Source: Lactifluus volemus (Eukaryota; Basidiomycota; Agaricomycetes; Russulales; Russulaceae). From it: a DNA stretch of 64,000 bases. The DNA is taken from assembly GCA_022376515.1 (NCBI GenBank), contig WTXI01000140.1, positions 1 to 64,000 of the forward strand, given 5' to 3'. The position numbers were made by a program, and so were the translations under genes. Position 1 is the stretch's first letter, and the number at the start of each line of letters is the position of its first letter. Positions 1 to 13,739 of the stretch are shown here, piece after piece. The notes below the pieces were generated by a model. The model was not told the origin of the DNA and ran no database searches. It saw nothing but the letters and a program-made list of their open reading frames with translations.

Positions 1-531
1 GGTCTTGGTCTATCATGATGACTCTAGAGCACGGACGAGCACCAGAACCACGCTAAGGTAGGGCCCAATGGCATCATGTGAGCCATGTGTGAAAATACAA
101 AAGGGCTATCATCGGCCACAAATCTACATAATGAGTCAAGAGGGCTCTGTTAGGCCTTCAAGAATGGAAATGTGCAGGCTGTAACAGAGTGAGATTTTTT
201 ATTTTTGAATGCTGTGCAGAGTTAATAGCCATTTAGTCAATGCCTACCAAACTGTCTCATATGGCCATTCCGCTACCACAAACAAGTCATGTGATGCTGG
301 TTGCGAACGAATAAGCCCTACCTTAGTTTCGCGTGGCCGTAACCAATGCCTGGAACGTGGCACCAGAATGTTTGTTTTTGTTCAAGTTGTTTGTTCGTGA
401 TGGGCTGCAGTGACGCGCCCAGGTTGCGCCCTCAGGTTGTCTGCCAGTGATATCCTTCTATTAACCATTGCTGTAGACCAGGTCCTCAAGATTCCCGTAC
501 AGGGTCCGTCAGTCGCCCTCAAGCTAGCGAA
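1..531. other. Gene-free stretch upstream of the NLR-like gene
   Basis: No open frame here is convincing: the longest is 63 codons and matches nothing I know. The stretch must hold the promoter and 5' leader of the gene starting at 532, but I cannot point to a TATA box with confidence. Confidence 0.5.
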
Positions 532-3500
532 ATGGAACCTGGTTTGATCCCTCTCCAGGTCACAGGTGCGTATCTTTATGATCGTACTCTGACAAGTACT
601 ATATTTCTGTCCTCTTCCAGTCCTCAGAGCTTACAACCTTCCCCGTCTCAAGACCCTCCTTGGGAAGAAAAGACGATTTCATGTCACTGTGACTTACGGG
701 GAGAGAACGTGGGAATCGAGATCTGTGCGGAGCGTGGCTCAGCGCGTAGAATGGAACGAGATTGTCGACGCATTGTGAGAAAATGATTTTTTTTCTTCCT
801 GCATATAATCGAGTCTCCGAATCCCGCAGTGCTGTACGACCACTCTCACGTATTGTAGTATCTGTTTATGCGAAGAAGGCTACGACGAGAGACATCCTTG
901 TTGGAAGGCAGGAGATAGTCTGTGAACCCCGACACGGTTCGTCGGTTTCTTAGAATTGTTACTCATACGTCTTGCTGAGCATCCTACCTAGAAGTTGACA
1001 TCATTTTAAACAGTGCCGATGGATACGATATACATTCAGCGGAGCCAAACACATTCTCCCTAACGATTACCATGTCAGCGGATGCGGGTCCCTCTCTGAC
1101 TGGGATAGTCAACACCCTGAGCCCTACGGCGGCTCATATCCCTGTTGCTGAAGGAAGCGCTGTACGTCTTACTGTCTCGGCCAACACTGAAGCCATACAG
1201 CTCACGTCCGTTACTGCGCCTGTCCCCATTATCTCAGAATGGTGACCTTCCCATTGAGTGTGGTACTCCAGTGCGACAAGTGGCGGATAGGCCAGTGAGC
1301 GATACAGAGATGTCACGTACTACTCTCCGTCGCGCCGAACAAGCCATCAATACGATAAAAACATGGAATAGCGCTGTGAATGTCATCAAGTGGGTAATGG
1401 ACACCGTCGGTCCAATCGCAGCAGTATGTCCAGTGATCGGCTTGTAACCATTCGTCCTGAGCTAATTTCCGTTCTTCAGCTGAATCCATATGCAAGTCTA
1501 GCATGGAGTCTACTCTCGAAGATCCCCGAAGTTTGTCTATTTACATTCTCGTCTAATCAAGCATCTGGGATATTCACCATTTTCTCGTTCATCCTGCCAG
1601 ACTTTGCTACAGCAGGTTCAACGTGACGGCAACATCCAAACACTACTTGAGGCGATACGCGATGCCTTCCTATTTGCAGAAGAGGCTGAGAACCTAAGGG
1701 ATATCAAGCCGGAGTCTAGGCAGGCCACAATCCTCGAGGAGATGCTAGAATGTGTCTCCGAATGTGCCGAATTTATCAGATCGTATGCTGAGGATGTGAG
1801 CGCCGGTACGTCATCTTGTCTTCTCTCGTCTTGGTCATTACAAACACATGATCTGTAGGAAAGCGTACTTTGAAGAGTATTGTCGGCCAAGTTGATGCAA
1901 AAACAGATCAGTATCGCACCAACCTTATCCGTCTGCGAGACAATTTTCTTGCTCGTGCTGCAGTCACGACAGAGATCGCTGTGCTAGAAGCTGGTACGTA
2001 CCTACGGTCACACGGTTGTTGGATTGTCAACCTGACAGGGGGAACACAGAACTGGGTATGATAATCAGAGAATTGCCTTACAAGGGAGGGTGGCGATTCG
2101 GTGATGAGAAGCGCTGTCTTCCAGGCACACGAGAAGATTTCCTGGACCATATTATCAAGTGGGTCGAGAATCCTGAATCTCAACGTGGGCTCGTCCTCCT
2201 TGGGCAGGCAGGGACGGGAAAGTCTTCGATTGCACATGAAGTCGCACGTCACTTCGACAAGAGGAATCTCGGCTCATACTTTACATTTCTGAGAAAAGAA
2301 CAATCCAAAGACGAAGCTTATCAGCTCTTCACGACACTTGCTCGTGATCTCTCTGATCGCTATCCCGCGTTCAAACTTGCTCTTGGAGGAATCATTAAGG
2401 ATAATTCATCTCTTCGTGGCACCCGAGAATATCGTACACTTTTTGAAAGTCTTCTCCTCGGGCCGCTCAAGAATCTGTCACTTCCCGGTCCGATTCTTAT
2501 CGTTATCGATGCGTTGGATGAGAGTGGGGACGCGATCGGCGATGTCGGTATGCACACATTCATCGCCGAACATCTGGAGAAGCTACCAGCCGAATTCCGC
2601 ATATTCATCACCGCGAGGCCAGAAGATGGGATCGAATCTGCGTTCGCACAAGCATCATCTGTCGACACGCTCTATATGGATGATACAAAACTGGCTGCGA
2701 AGACAGAGCAAGATATTCGCATGTACCTTCAAAAGAAGCTCCGTCCGGAGGTGTTCAAAGATCATGGTGCCGAACTAGCCAAGGCGGCAGAGGGTTTGTT
2801 CCAGTGGGCAGCCGTTGCAAGCGGATTCATAACTAGGCCTCCTGCTAGCTTTGGCTTTAGCGAGAAGAAGTGCGTGCAGCGCCTGTTAGGACACTCTCGG
2901 GACCGGAATGGACAAGATCCACTGGACAGGCTATATGAAGAAGTTCTCGAAGGATACTTCAAGCCGCATGAAGCACAGGTTCTATTTCGTTCGGTCATGG
3001 GACAGCTTTTTGCTGCTATCGAACCATTATCCCTTCATTCCCTGATCGCTCTGCGTCGACACGCCCCCATTGATGACCGCGAGGATTCTCGTCCGGTCAT
3101 CGAAATGCTCCGCCACCTCGGCTCACTGCTGAGTAACGTAGCTTCATCTGATCGAACGCGTCCCATCGTCCCCCTCCACACCTCATTTCGCGATTTTCTG
3201 GTCAATAGAAAGAGTAATGAGTTCTATGTGGACCTTGGGGATTCCCACCGTGAATTGGCACATTCGTGCCTTGGTTTAATGGTCAACAGTCTCAAGTTCA
3301 ACATCTGCGAACTGGAGTCGTCATATCTTGCGAACAGCGATATTCCAGACCTTGAATCTCGAATTTCCAAGTATATTCCACCTGGATTATCATATGCCTG
3401 CGTTTTCTGGGAAGATCATTTAGAACGTGTTGCTTTCGAGCAAGACTTTTTCGTGAAACTTCGATCCTTGTTCGAGACCAAGTTTCTGTTTTGGCTGGAA

Positions 3501-6028
3501 GTGCTTAGCGTGAAGAGCAAAGTGAGCGTTGCTTCACCAGCATTGTCATCTCTGAAGACATGGTTGCGTTCTGACCAGAAGAAGGTATGTACATCCCATA
3601 GTCGATTATGACGTGTAGTGACTATTGGGTAAAATCACAGCAGCCTTCCCAACCGGAAATGGAGAGCTTGTTAACATTGGTGAACGATGCGACTACATTT
3701 GTTCGGTACTTTGGGATGGCTATTGCAAGGAGCACCCCGCATATATATATCTCAGCGTTGCCATTCGCACCGTCCTCTTCCCACGTTGTCAAATGTTACC
3801 TTGGCCAATTTCCTCACACCGTTTCCTTGGAACGCGGGCAGTTGGCTCATTGGCCAGCACTGGAGATGACCATTCCGGCACATAGCGAACCCGTCGACTC
3901 TGTTGCATTCTCGCCCGATGGGCAGCGTATCGCCTCGGGCTCACGGGATTGTACGATTCAAGTATGGGATGCCACAACTGGGGAGGTCGTAGTGGGTCCG
4001 TTTACTGGACACACTGGTCCGGTGGTTTCTATCGCATTTTCGCCAGACGGGCGGCGCATTGCTTCGTCCTCTTACGATGGTACGATTCGAGTGTGGGATG
4101 CCGCAACGGGCGAAGTCATAGCAGGCCCATTCGTTGAACACACTGGTTGGATCGCCTCTATCGCATTCTCGTCTGACGGGCAGCGCATCGCCTCGGGCTC
4201 GAAAGATCGCACTATCCTAGTGTGGGATGTTGCAACAGGACGAGTCGTGGCTGGCCCATTTACTGGACACACCAGTTGGGTCGGCTCTGTCGTATTCTCA
4301 TGGGATGGGCGGCGAATTGCTTCAGCGTCAGACGATCGAACTATTCGCGTGTGGGATGCCGCGACAGGGGATATTGTAGCAGGTCCGTTTGTTGGTCACA
4401 CCAACACGGTCAGTTCTGTCGCATTCTCGCCAGACGGAAAGCGCATCGCTTCGGCCTCGTGGGATCACACGATTCGTGTGTGGGATGCTACAACAGGAGA
4501 GGTCACAGCAGCCCCATTCACTGGACATACGGATCGAGTCAACTCGGTTGCATTTTCGCCTGACGGGCAGCTCATCACTTCGGCCTCAAATGATAATACA
4601 ATTGGCGTATGGGATGCCGCAACTGGAGTGACTGTAGCAAGCCCGTTTACTGAACACCTTAATCAGGTGTCTTCTGTTGCATTCTCCCCAGATGGCCAGC
4701 GCATTGCCTCGGCCTCATTTGATCGCACGATTCGTGTGTGGAGCGTCGCAACCAAGGAGGTCATAGCAAGCCAGTTTACTGGACACACCGACTGGGTCGC
4801 ATCGATTGCGTTCTCACCAGACGGCCAGCGTATCGCTTCGGCCTCGTTCGATCACAGCATATGCGTGTGGGATGTCACGACAGGACAGGTTACCGCGGGC
4901 CCATTGACTAGACACACCGATCGGGTCAGATCTGTTGCATTCTCGCCAGATGGGCGACGTATTGCTTCGGGCTCATATGATAACACGATTCGCGTGTGGG
5001 ATGCTTTAACCGGAGAGGTAGTGGCGGGCCCGTTTACTGGACACAATGGTTCGGTCACCTGTGTTGCATTTTCACCTGATGGGGAGCGTGTTGCCTCAGC
5101 CTCGCATGATCGCACAATTCGCGTGTGGGATGGCCAGTCAGGAGAGATCATAGCGGGCCCGTTTACTGGACACACGGATTTGATCTTTTCTGTTGCATTC
5201 TCTCCGGACGGCCAACACATCGCCTCGGGATCAAGAGATTGCACTATCCGTGTGTGGGATGCTACAAAGGGAGAGATTATAGCAGACCCGTTTACTGGAC
5301 ACACTGGTCTTGTTGGATCTGTTGCATTCTCTCCAGACGGGAAACACATCGCTTCGGCCTCGGTCGATCACACGATTCGTGTGTGGGATACTGCAACAGG
5401 GGATGTCATAGCAGGTCCATTTGCTGGACACTCCAACCCAGTCAACTCTGTTTCATTTTCGCCGAATGGACGATGTATCGTCTCGACCTCGGGAGATCGT
5501 ACGATTCGCCTGTGGGATGTCGCAACAGGAGAGGTCATAGGTTCCCCATTTATCGGACACACTGACCAGGTGTCTTGTGCTGAGTTCTCACCAGACGGGA
5601 AGCACATCGTCTCAGCCTCAGCAGATCACACGATTCGCATGTGGGATGCCCCATCAGGACCCGGAGAGGTAACAAGCCCGATTCCTGGATACACTACATC
5701 GGTCGACTCCGAGCATGTTGCACTCTCACCGGACGGGCAGCACATCCAAGTCACGACCTCACAAGATCGCAGGGTTCGTATGAAGAAGGTCAGAATGGAG
5801 GATACTGAGAAGGTCGACTTTATGAACGAGTTTTTGGTTAATGGTGATGGGTGGTTATGTGGTGAAGACGGTGAACTTCTCTTATGGATACCCCAGATTC
5901 ACTGGTCATACTTTCATAGAGCTAACACGGTCTGGATTGCAGGCAAGCAGGAAACTTGGCTTGATCTGTCAAATTTTGTACATGGATCGAATTGGACTAT
6001 GGTACATGTTCATAGTTTATCTGGATAG
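532..6028 (+). CDS. C2-NACHT-WD40 NLR-like protein (HET-E/HET-D type architecture)
   Basis: Exons 532-565, 621-774, 830-936, 992-1241, 1291-1423, 1480-1530, 1601-1805, 1859-1993, 2050-3584 and 3641-6028 sum to 4992 nt, an exact open frame of 1663 residues. The introns are 49-70 bp. Seen: an N-terminal C2-like domain (about residues 8-110, with VTVTYGERTWESRS and RDILVGRQEI), a helical linker, then a NACHT NTPase with P-loop GQAGTGKSS and Walker B ILIVIDALDESG. A helical region follows, then 14 regular 43-residue WD40 repeats and one degenerate repeat. The architecture is that of fungal NLR-like proteins; HET-E and HET-D of Podospora control heterokaryon incompatibility and bind ligands through WD repeats. 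A role in non-self recognition is inferred. The first exons rest on C2 similarity; the 1242-1290 intron has the weakest splice sites. Confidence 0.9.
3881..5690 (+). repeat. Tandem 129-bp repeat array encoding 14 WD40 repeats
   Basis: Fourteen head-to-tail units each encode a 43-residue repeat starting at HT or HS and containing SVAFSPDGQRIAS and TIRVWDATTGE-like cores. The units are very similar at both protein and DNA level. Differences concentrate at a few positions: the residues after the initial HT, the residue before the conserved Asp of the SxD motif, and the residue after that Asp. This is the pattern described for fungal WD repeats evolving by unequal exchange plus selection on surface residues. 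Confidence 0.93.
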
Positions 6029-7685
6029 ACTCTGTTATTTGCCGTGTTGTTTTTCGAAATACTATAAAATACGACCTCCTCTACTTGCTCCTCTAGGCCG
6101 TCAATTTACGCAGCGGCTTGAATGCTGAGTTCGTTTTCCAGTTCCTTTTTTCCCACATTCAAACAGTCACGTGTTATTTTATACCGGGGTTTGCCTCCCC
6201 GCGAGGTACATCTCGTGTACCCCCATTTCAAGTTGCTGCTTGCCATCTGCACACTTTCAATGTTCTATGTTCCTTCATAATAAATGCACTCCAGAATCAC
6301 TGGCATGCCATCTATGTGTAACTCAACCGCTCCACAACCTATGTATTGAATGAACATTCTGAACTTGAATTGGCCCGGCGAAGCCATACAATGTATTGAC
6401 TCAATTTGGGTGGCAAGAATGGAAGCAGTGGGAAAAGGGGGTTGGTTGCCCATGAACACACTTTGTATGCCAAACAATCATTTCTGTAGAAGGGAGTCTC
6501 TGGAACTCTTGTCAAATCTGCTGGAACTTCAAAATTCTGGGCGTGTTGGTGATGTATTTTCTCCAATCATAAAGGGACGACAGGCAGCCACCGCGGACTT
6601 GTGCGCCTGCTATCTTCCCTCGTATGTGAATCATATACAGCCCGCACAGAGCCTCTATCTTGGGCACACCGACTACTGGCGACAGACAGCCCATTGGCTT
6701 TATACTCAAACAAAAACATTCCTGTATTGACCGAATCGCCTTGATGCTCCCTCCGTTGGGTTACCCCGTGCTTCAGACATCGAGCAAGCATGATCCCACC
6801 ACTGTGGGCTCTACATAGAGTATCCTCACCCGACTCTGTAGGTCACTAATAGGTGGTTTCATCACGCCTAACTGCTTGTTCCGGATTACTACGAGTAACG
6901 GATGGCTATTATCGGGGCTGTCGTGGGGTTTCCTTCGATTCCTCCTGGGGATGCCTCTCGGCCGCCACGGTTGTGCGTCTCTAAAAGCGCAGGGATCGCA
7001 GCAGCCATATCCCTTGCGACAACTGGAGGTGCATCGTATTCCCCAGCACGTTGCGTTTGTGGTGCAAGACACCATCTACAGTGTACATCTCAGAACGGGT
7101 TCTGTGTCGGTCTTGCATGTACTTGATAACTGCCGTCAGTTATAACCAGGGGTCTGCACTTCAAGCAATGGCTCGACTCGATTTCCTCCACAATTCATGG
7201 GGAGTCCTTCATCAGCTTCAGCAACCGCAGCGGCATCAGGGCCTAGCGCGAAAAGGAGGACCTAATGTGTTGCAGACATTGGCAGCTGACAAAATACTCG
7301 AGTAACTTGTTCTTCGTGTCGTCTACCCAGTTCTTACATGGTTCTGTATGGAGAGTGAATGTCACGGACGTTCGTCTAAATGTTTGCACCTTTACGAAGG
7401 GTGCGGGGGGCATATCTGTGATAGTTTAAGAGACAGCATACATGTATGCATGATTCACTGCTAGTACTAGGAAGCCTGAGGAAGGAAGCGAATGATGAGT
7501 GGATAATTACAATGCAACCCAAGTCTTCCACAGCGACTTGGAGGCTAAGTCCTAGACGGGTTGTACAAACCTTGCCTTAAAACTGACGGGCCGAAACGGG
7601 AAATGTGATTTGATTAGAGAGGATTTCATGAAAAAAAAGGTGTGTGCGTGGCGAATAAATAAGAGCCTTGTATACGGGTGATTGC
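6029..7685. other. Intergenic stretch between convergent NLR-like and PLD genes
   Basis: The stretch starts with the 3' UTR of the NLR-like gene and ends with the 3' UTR of the phospholipase D gene. A 126-codon ATG frame at 6350-6730 and an 89-codon frame at 6876-7145 exist, but no family is recognisable and such lengths are expected by chance. Nothing else was found. Confidence 0.5.
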
Positions 7686-10600
7686 CTAGTTGTAAATAGG
7701 TAGTGGCAACAGCCTATCAGTGGTGAACAAAAAGTTGTTCGCAGCGTCTTCTCCTTCCAAGAATCGGGTTGGATAAACGACTGGTAGGCAATGATGAGCG
7801 CCTGTGAAACAGCCGAAGACCACGAAGACCAACCTAAATGACCACACGAGTCGCCCAGCAACGCCTCCATCTCTTCCCTTTCTTGTTTCGTGAAGGGTGG
7901 TTCGCCCCTGGTCCTCTTTCCTTTGTCATTAACAGCCGAGCCGTTGACTTTCTCTTTCTCGATGAAGGTCGAGGTGCCCGCTTTTTCATGCGCAGGTGAC
8001 CCACACGATTTCTCGGTGACCGCCGAGGGGGGCCTGTTCGTTGCTTCCTCTGCCCTCAGTTCCTGTTGTGAGCTCTGTTCACTTGATGGGCGCTCATTTC
8101 TTCCTGTAGAAGGCACTCGCGCTATAGGCTCAGATAAGAGGTCGTCTTTGATCTTGTGACTGATTGTCAGCTATGAAAGGCCAAAGGAGAAATGACTCGC
8201 GTACCGGCTTGAGCAGACGGTCGTGATATGCGACGAAGTCCTTATACTGCTTCCACGTCGCAACAAGGTCGTCCGGTACAGCATGGAAAACGCGACGGAA
8301 GATCTCGGTCTAAAACACAGCTACCGGTTTGACATGGCCTCAACTCGAAGAATCAGCCGAGCACGTACATTACGCGTTGCACAAGCCTTCCAGATATCTT
8401 TCCAAAACTCATCACAGATGGGGTCTTCAAAGCTGTCAGCGTCATACTCGGGTCTGGGAGTTGGAACTGTCCACGGTGACTGGCCGGACTTTGTATGCAT
8501 ATGTTTTCGTGATGACGCCTTCTGTTCCTCCGCATCCGTATCATTTTTCCTCGTCCGCACATGGGGGGGTTCCTTGGCGGTTTGGGGCGCGTCCGTCAGT
8601 GCGCCGAACATTTGACTATCACCAACTTTCGCGTTGGCCGGGACACCGACCTCTTTCCCTATGTTCTCAACGGGCATGCTATGGGTGTGTTCGACTGCTG
8701 GTAGTAGCTGTTCTGTCACAGACTTTTCTTTGAGAGCGGGGACCAGAGTTTGGGCGAAACTAAGGGCTTTCTCGCTACCACAACTGTACGTGTCCCTTTC
8801 CTCGATGACCACGTCCACCAAACCCGCGTCGCGCAGTTCCATCTCGAGCCCGACGTTGCTGAACTCTTTGATGGCGCCATTAGGATCGACGTCCTTGGGA
8901 CTATGGACGGCTGCAGGGGCTCTATCAGACAATAATCCACACATATCATGTCAGGCAATCACCTTGCCGCATTGTCTCTTCCACAACCTGCATCATGTTC
9001 TTCATTCTCTCCTTATGACGGGCCTTCTCTGTGCCAGACTCTGGCCCGCATCTGTGCTCAGCGTTAGAGTCCGATGCCTTTGCACCGTGTCCTTCTGTTG
9101 TGATATCGTGTACTTTCAAGTCCTCGTCGCCGAGAGCATCAACGTCGATCCCAAGGTGCTCACGCATGAGACGAACACGGAGGGTGTGAGCAAACCGACC
9201 AACTTTGAATGGCTTTCCGGCCATTTTTCTGAAAGTACGAGTCAGAAGCAAGTAATTATCCCATTATGGGGAAATTTCTATACCCATCTATCAGGTCGGT
9301 GTCACGGATCACGACAGCTAGCTCTGAATCGCGGTCGCCACGAAGTGATCGATCGTTGATGTTTGCGCTGCCAATGATAGCGAGCCGGTCATCTACAATG
9401 CAGACCTTCCCATGTATATATACCTAAAGTGACTTCAGTATCAGCACCAACGGAGGTAATCATGTATACCAACCAGCTCTGTGGTCAGGACATCACGCAA
9501 CTTCGCCCAGGTGCGTAGCGAAAATACGCAGAAATAATCATCAGGCTAAGAATGAGATAGAAGTCTGTCAGCTATTCTACACCGACTTCAAGAGGGCGAC
9601 AAACATTAATGCCCTCTTTGAGCAGACGCGAGAAAATAGAACTCGGGCCACGACAAAGCGTGCGATTCTGGCAATCCATGATGATTCGGACCTGACAGCC
9701 ATCTTAGCACGCCTACGCAGATCGCATTCAGAGACCTGGACTTGCCGAGCTCGCATCGGTATGATCGACGGGGAACGGGAAGCCAGGAAGAAGTGGGATA
9801 ACAACACAACACTTCCACTTTGTGCCCTCGTGGTGTGCGCGAATGATGCGATGAACGATCGCGTCGCCAATTTTGTTCTCAATAACTGAGTCGTCAATAG
9901 TTGTCCTATAATACAAGGTCAAGCCGCTCGGTTGATCAGGGTGGGAAACGCTGCATACGATGTGATGAAGAACTGATTTTCGATGTAAACGAAATGTTCA
10001 GAGAGCTGGATGGCTGCTTGAGAGTCAGGGACATCGCAATTAACACATGCAATGGCGTACATGCCTTTGAGGTAGGCGTTCTGGATGGAGCGTTCCACCT
10101 TGTCCGGCGTGCCAAGGGACCATGGTCCTGCTGATCGACAAATTTGTAATTCACAGGTACCCGTCAAACCCAGATGGGTGAGTTCTCCAGGCTTGAATTC
10201 CTCTGGTGGAAGGAGGAACGGCATCACACGGGAGTGATTCTAGGTGACGCAAATTAGATCGATTATTACCCAGCATTCGACGACACACATACTTTGATTC
10301 TCAACAGGTGGTTCCACCTGCAAACGCTTGAATATAATCGGATGTGTGTAACTGGAATAACTCACCTCTGGACGAAATGACGAGCAAGATCTCGTGCCGG
10401 TTGGCCGACAATCTGAAGGCCAACGTCGTGCCTGTGAGCATCGAGTTAGAGTAGGTGTGAGAGCTAGAGCATTATAAAATAACATTACCATGGCATACGT
10501 GGAACCTTTGACCGATCGTGCAAATCCTCTTCAGGCTTTGTGAGGGTGTGGAAATCCGCGATCCGGGGATTACTGTAATCCTTCCCTGCTATGACATCAG

Positions 10601-13600
10601 CACTCTGGGGGCAAACTTGACTGCGGTTTCGGTATCACCTGGCCAGATCGGCAGTTCACCCTCCTGAGGGTCATCAACGATACTATGCTGTGGCGTATCC
10701 CACCTACCCAATGCATCAGGTCAGCCACAGCGGCGAATGGACAAAAAGGAACTTGCCTCCCAAAGCAGAGGTCGAGACCCCCCATAAACGCGATCGTTGA
10801 GTCGATGACGCACAACTTCTCGTGCTAAGGCGCCTCATTAGACCGCCTCGCCTCAACCGAAGATGCACCACACTGACATGTGCCCAGTAGAAAGTACCAG
10901 TCTGAAAATGCGATGGCGACCGCTGTACCAGAATATTTGGATGCAGCGTAGTCAATCGCTGCTTGGCATAGCTGCGCCGAATCAGCATCACCAAAGTGCT
11001 GCAGGATGATAACAAGCTCGTACTGGCTGTCCGTGGGCGTTGTCCTACTCGACACTTCTAGGCTGCGTGGCCTTTGGTAACAACCCACAGGTAATAAGAT
11101 AATTGACGCACTAGACAATGATAAAGATCTTCACGCCTTCTTTGGCTTTCTTCTCCAGGAGCTTGTCAAGGCGATACTTCGGCATACCAGGCCTGCGCAA
11201 GCAGAGCTCTGCTCCGGGTCAATAACAACAACGCGACTTAGCTAGCTAACACTAACCCGGCGACAGCCACCAATCATGGATGTAGATAGTGTCCTTGGCA
11301 AGTAGAATCGCACGAGATAGATTCCAGAAGTAGTCTCGCTGACAAGCATCAAGGTACGTCACCACACCGCACACGCACACTCTCAGGAACAAAGAACTCA
11401 CGCCATCCACAAGCCATTGCGCAGAGACGTTCATGCGGATTGGCGCAAAGCTGTCGAACCGGTTGTTCTTCCCGGCATAGTGCGATGTAGCCGCAATTTT
11501 CTTGAGGGCGGCAATCCACTGCAGCATCTGACGCTGTAACCCAAACCAAAGCTTTCAGCGCCCCGTCCGCTGGCCACTGTTGCAATTTGCGCTAGCACAA
11601 AATGTCCGACGTACCTCGCTTCGCGCATATAGCTTGAGCCGCATTTGCGAATTCTTGATGTAAAACGTGTGCTTCGATACCTCGCCCGGGGCAGAATACC
11701 GCTTCTTGTTCTTCTGGGCCACGTCCTCTTGGTTGCGCGGTGTCTGAGTTCCATCCCCGTTCAATGGGTTCGTGTTTGTCGATGGGTCTAGCACTGGTGT
11801 CGGTGGGCGTGATTCAGGATCTAACAAATCTGCTTCCGTGTCAGATCGAACGTGATTCTCGTGTTCGTCACCCGGCACGCTGGAAGGGTTCGCATGTGGC
11901 GCATCATGGCGAGGATGGAATATGTGGGACACACAAGAGCGGATCGAGTCGAACCATGACCCGCGTTCTGCGTGATTGTTGTCCTCAGACCTGGACATGG
12001 TCGAGCCCGCCGCATCTGCCCTCGACGCACTACTGTCCCCTGAAAAATCTAATACTTGGCGATAGTAGCGTTTTGGTCGCTCAATTTCAAAGTGGGCGTC
12101 TAATAGAAACACGTCCCACACAGCGAGCTCTCCGGGATCCTCGACGGCAACAAGGTACGATTCTCGGACAGCGCACCACTTCTGCTTCCTCTTCTGCATG
12201 CGACCAGCCGATTTTCGCCCGAAACTGGTACCCTTGCTTCCGGAGGCAGCGATCCAGAGATAGCCTGCCTTATACTGTGGACCACCAGATGGCGCAAGGT
12301 GGATGGAGAGCGCAGATATCTCCAGGAAACCAGCGAGGCGATTTGACGATGGAAGAAACATCTACGAATGGCGTGAGCGGAGCGAACAGGTGACAATAAG
12401 AGGGTACTTGCCACGGCACGAATAAGTCCTATGAGGTAGTTCTCAAGGACTTCGCGTTGTAGGCGAGCGAAATCAGCTCGATCGACATCACGACCTCTTT
12501 CACGACTCTCCTTCTTAAGGAATCTAAGTAAAGGAAGACCTGAGATGGCCCTTAGTGCATAGACATATTGAGGTTTAGCTATGAACCTACTCGTTCGAGG
12601 AAATTCGGGAAGGTTGTCGATATTGCGGTTATATGCGTTAGAAAACGCATAATGGGCATGTAGTGACACAAAGTCGCGCAACTGACGATAAATGACCCAA
12701 CGCATAGCACCGTTCGCGTATTCGCATTCGATTCTGAATACCGTCTGGCCTCCGTGAAGCGGGTGGAGGCTATCACTGACGCGAATGCGCAATCGATGAA
12801 GAAGTATGGGTACCCGCCTGTGATCGTGCTCGTCGCGCTCGAACCAAAGACGAAGCATGAGGACCGACAGACCGCCGACCGTGAGCTCATCAGTTATATT
12901 CATACCACGAGGTGTGACGGCAGAGGCGGGGGATTCCTTTGAAGCTGCTGATGCTATGCTCGGGAGGAGGAACCGAAGACGACTCCAGCCTGAAGAGGGA
13001 GACTTGTTCACCACTGAGGCCTGGGTGTCCTGGCGCTCGGGCGCCTTGCCTTTGGTCCAGTGGACACAGTAATAGAGCGGGAGAGCCCTGAACCTGAACC
13101 CGAAGCGATTGTTGAACTGAGTTTCGGAGACTGTGGCCCACCACTTGTGTCCGTATCATCCCTTTCCTTGTCCTTCCCAGGGGATTTCTCCTCGCCGCCA
13201 GTGGGTGAACTGACGATAGAATCAGGACGCCAGCGAGACTTGAAGTCATCCCAACGACTTGAGTCTCTCCGCTTTCCACGGCGATCTGTAGCCTCCCGCT
13301 CGCGGTCTCTCTGCGCTGCAGATATTGAGTCGAATGGGCCACGGAACTGGGTTTCGGACGGCGTCGGGTCATGGGTGTGCGGATCATCACCTGGGCCGCT
13401 ATGCGTTCGAGCACGGACCCGCCTGGGCTGCTCTAGAATGTCGCCATGATCATGACTGAAGTAGCTGGGGGATGAGAACGAGGACGGTACAGTGTGGCCG
13501 TATGAGAAAGACAAGGAGCGAGGTGGGCCAGTACGTGCGGCCGGGGTTAAAGAGGAGGGGGGAAGGGAAATGTGTTTTGACTCGGGTAGAGTGTCGGATG

Positions 13601-13739
13601 GGTGTTCACGGCCTTCCGACTCTGAGTTTGCCTCAAAATTGATAGATGACGGTCTTGGGGAAGTTGTATGACGAAGTGTGAGTGAATCATACGGATCATC
13701 CGCGGAATAACAACTTTCAATGTGTGCGAGAGAAGTCAT
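7686..13739 (-). CDS. SPO14: Phospholipase D, PX-PH-PLD type (Spo14/PLD1 family)
   Basis: Hydrolyses phosphatidylcholine to phosphatidic acid and choline on cytoplasmic membrane faces; in fungi it is needed for sporulation and vesicle traffic. The ATG at 13739 opens a low-complexity Ser/Pro-rich exon 1 (13068-13739). A PX domain follows ([20 protein letters not shown] near 12700), then a PH domain split by a Ser/Asp-rich insert (12361-11600). The PLD core begins [20 protein letters not shown]. Both HKD motifs are present: HEKLCVID at 10801-10824 and HGKVCIVD at 9387-9413, the latter followed by [11 protein letters not shown]. The C-terminus resembles fungal PLDs: [13 protein letters not shown], then a final spliced exon ending LLPLPIYN. 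There are many short introns, at least two with GC donors (12362-12411 and 10704-10756). All catalytic residues looked for are intact. Confidence 0.93.

Noticed and set aside
4852..5349. 165-codon antisense frame inside the WD40 region
   Set aside because: It is the mirror of the 129-bp repeats (a repeated HTRIV phrase in each unit) and arises from the sense codons. It has no own start context or domain.
6350..6730. 126-codon ATG frame after the NLR-like gene
   Set aside because: Length compatible with chance; no recognisable family and no intron or leader signals.
11740..12393. 217-codon plus-strand frame opposite the phospholipase D gene
   Set aside because: Lies antisense to the PH-domain exon, whose frame is clearly conserved. 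Its text is low-complexity and matches no family.
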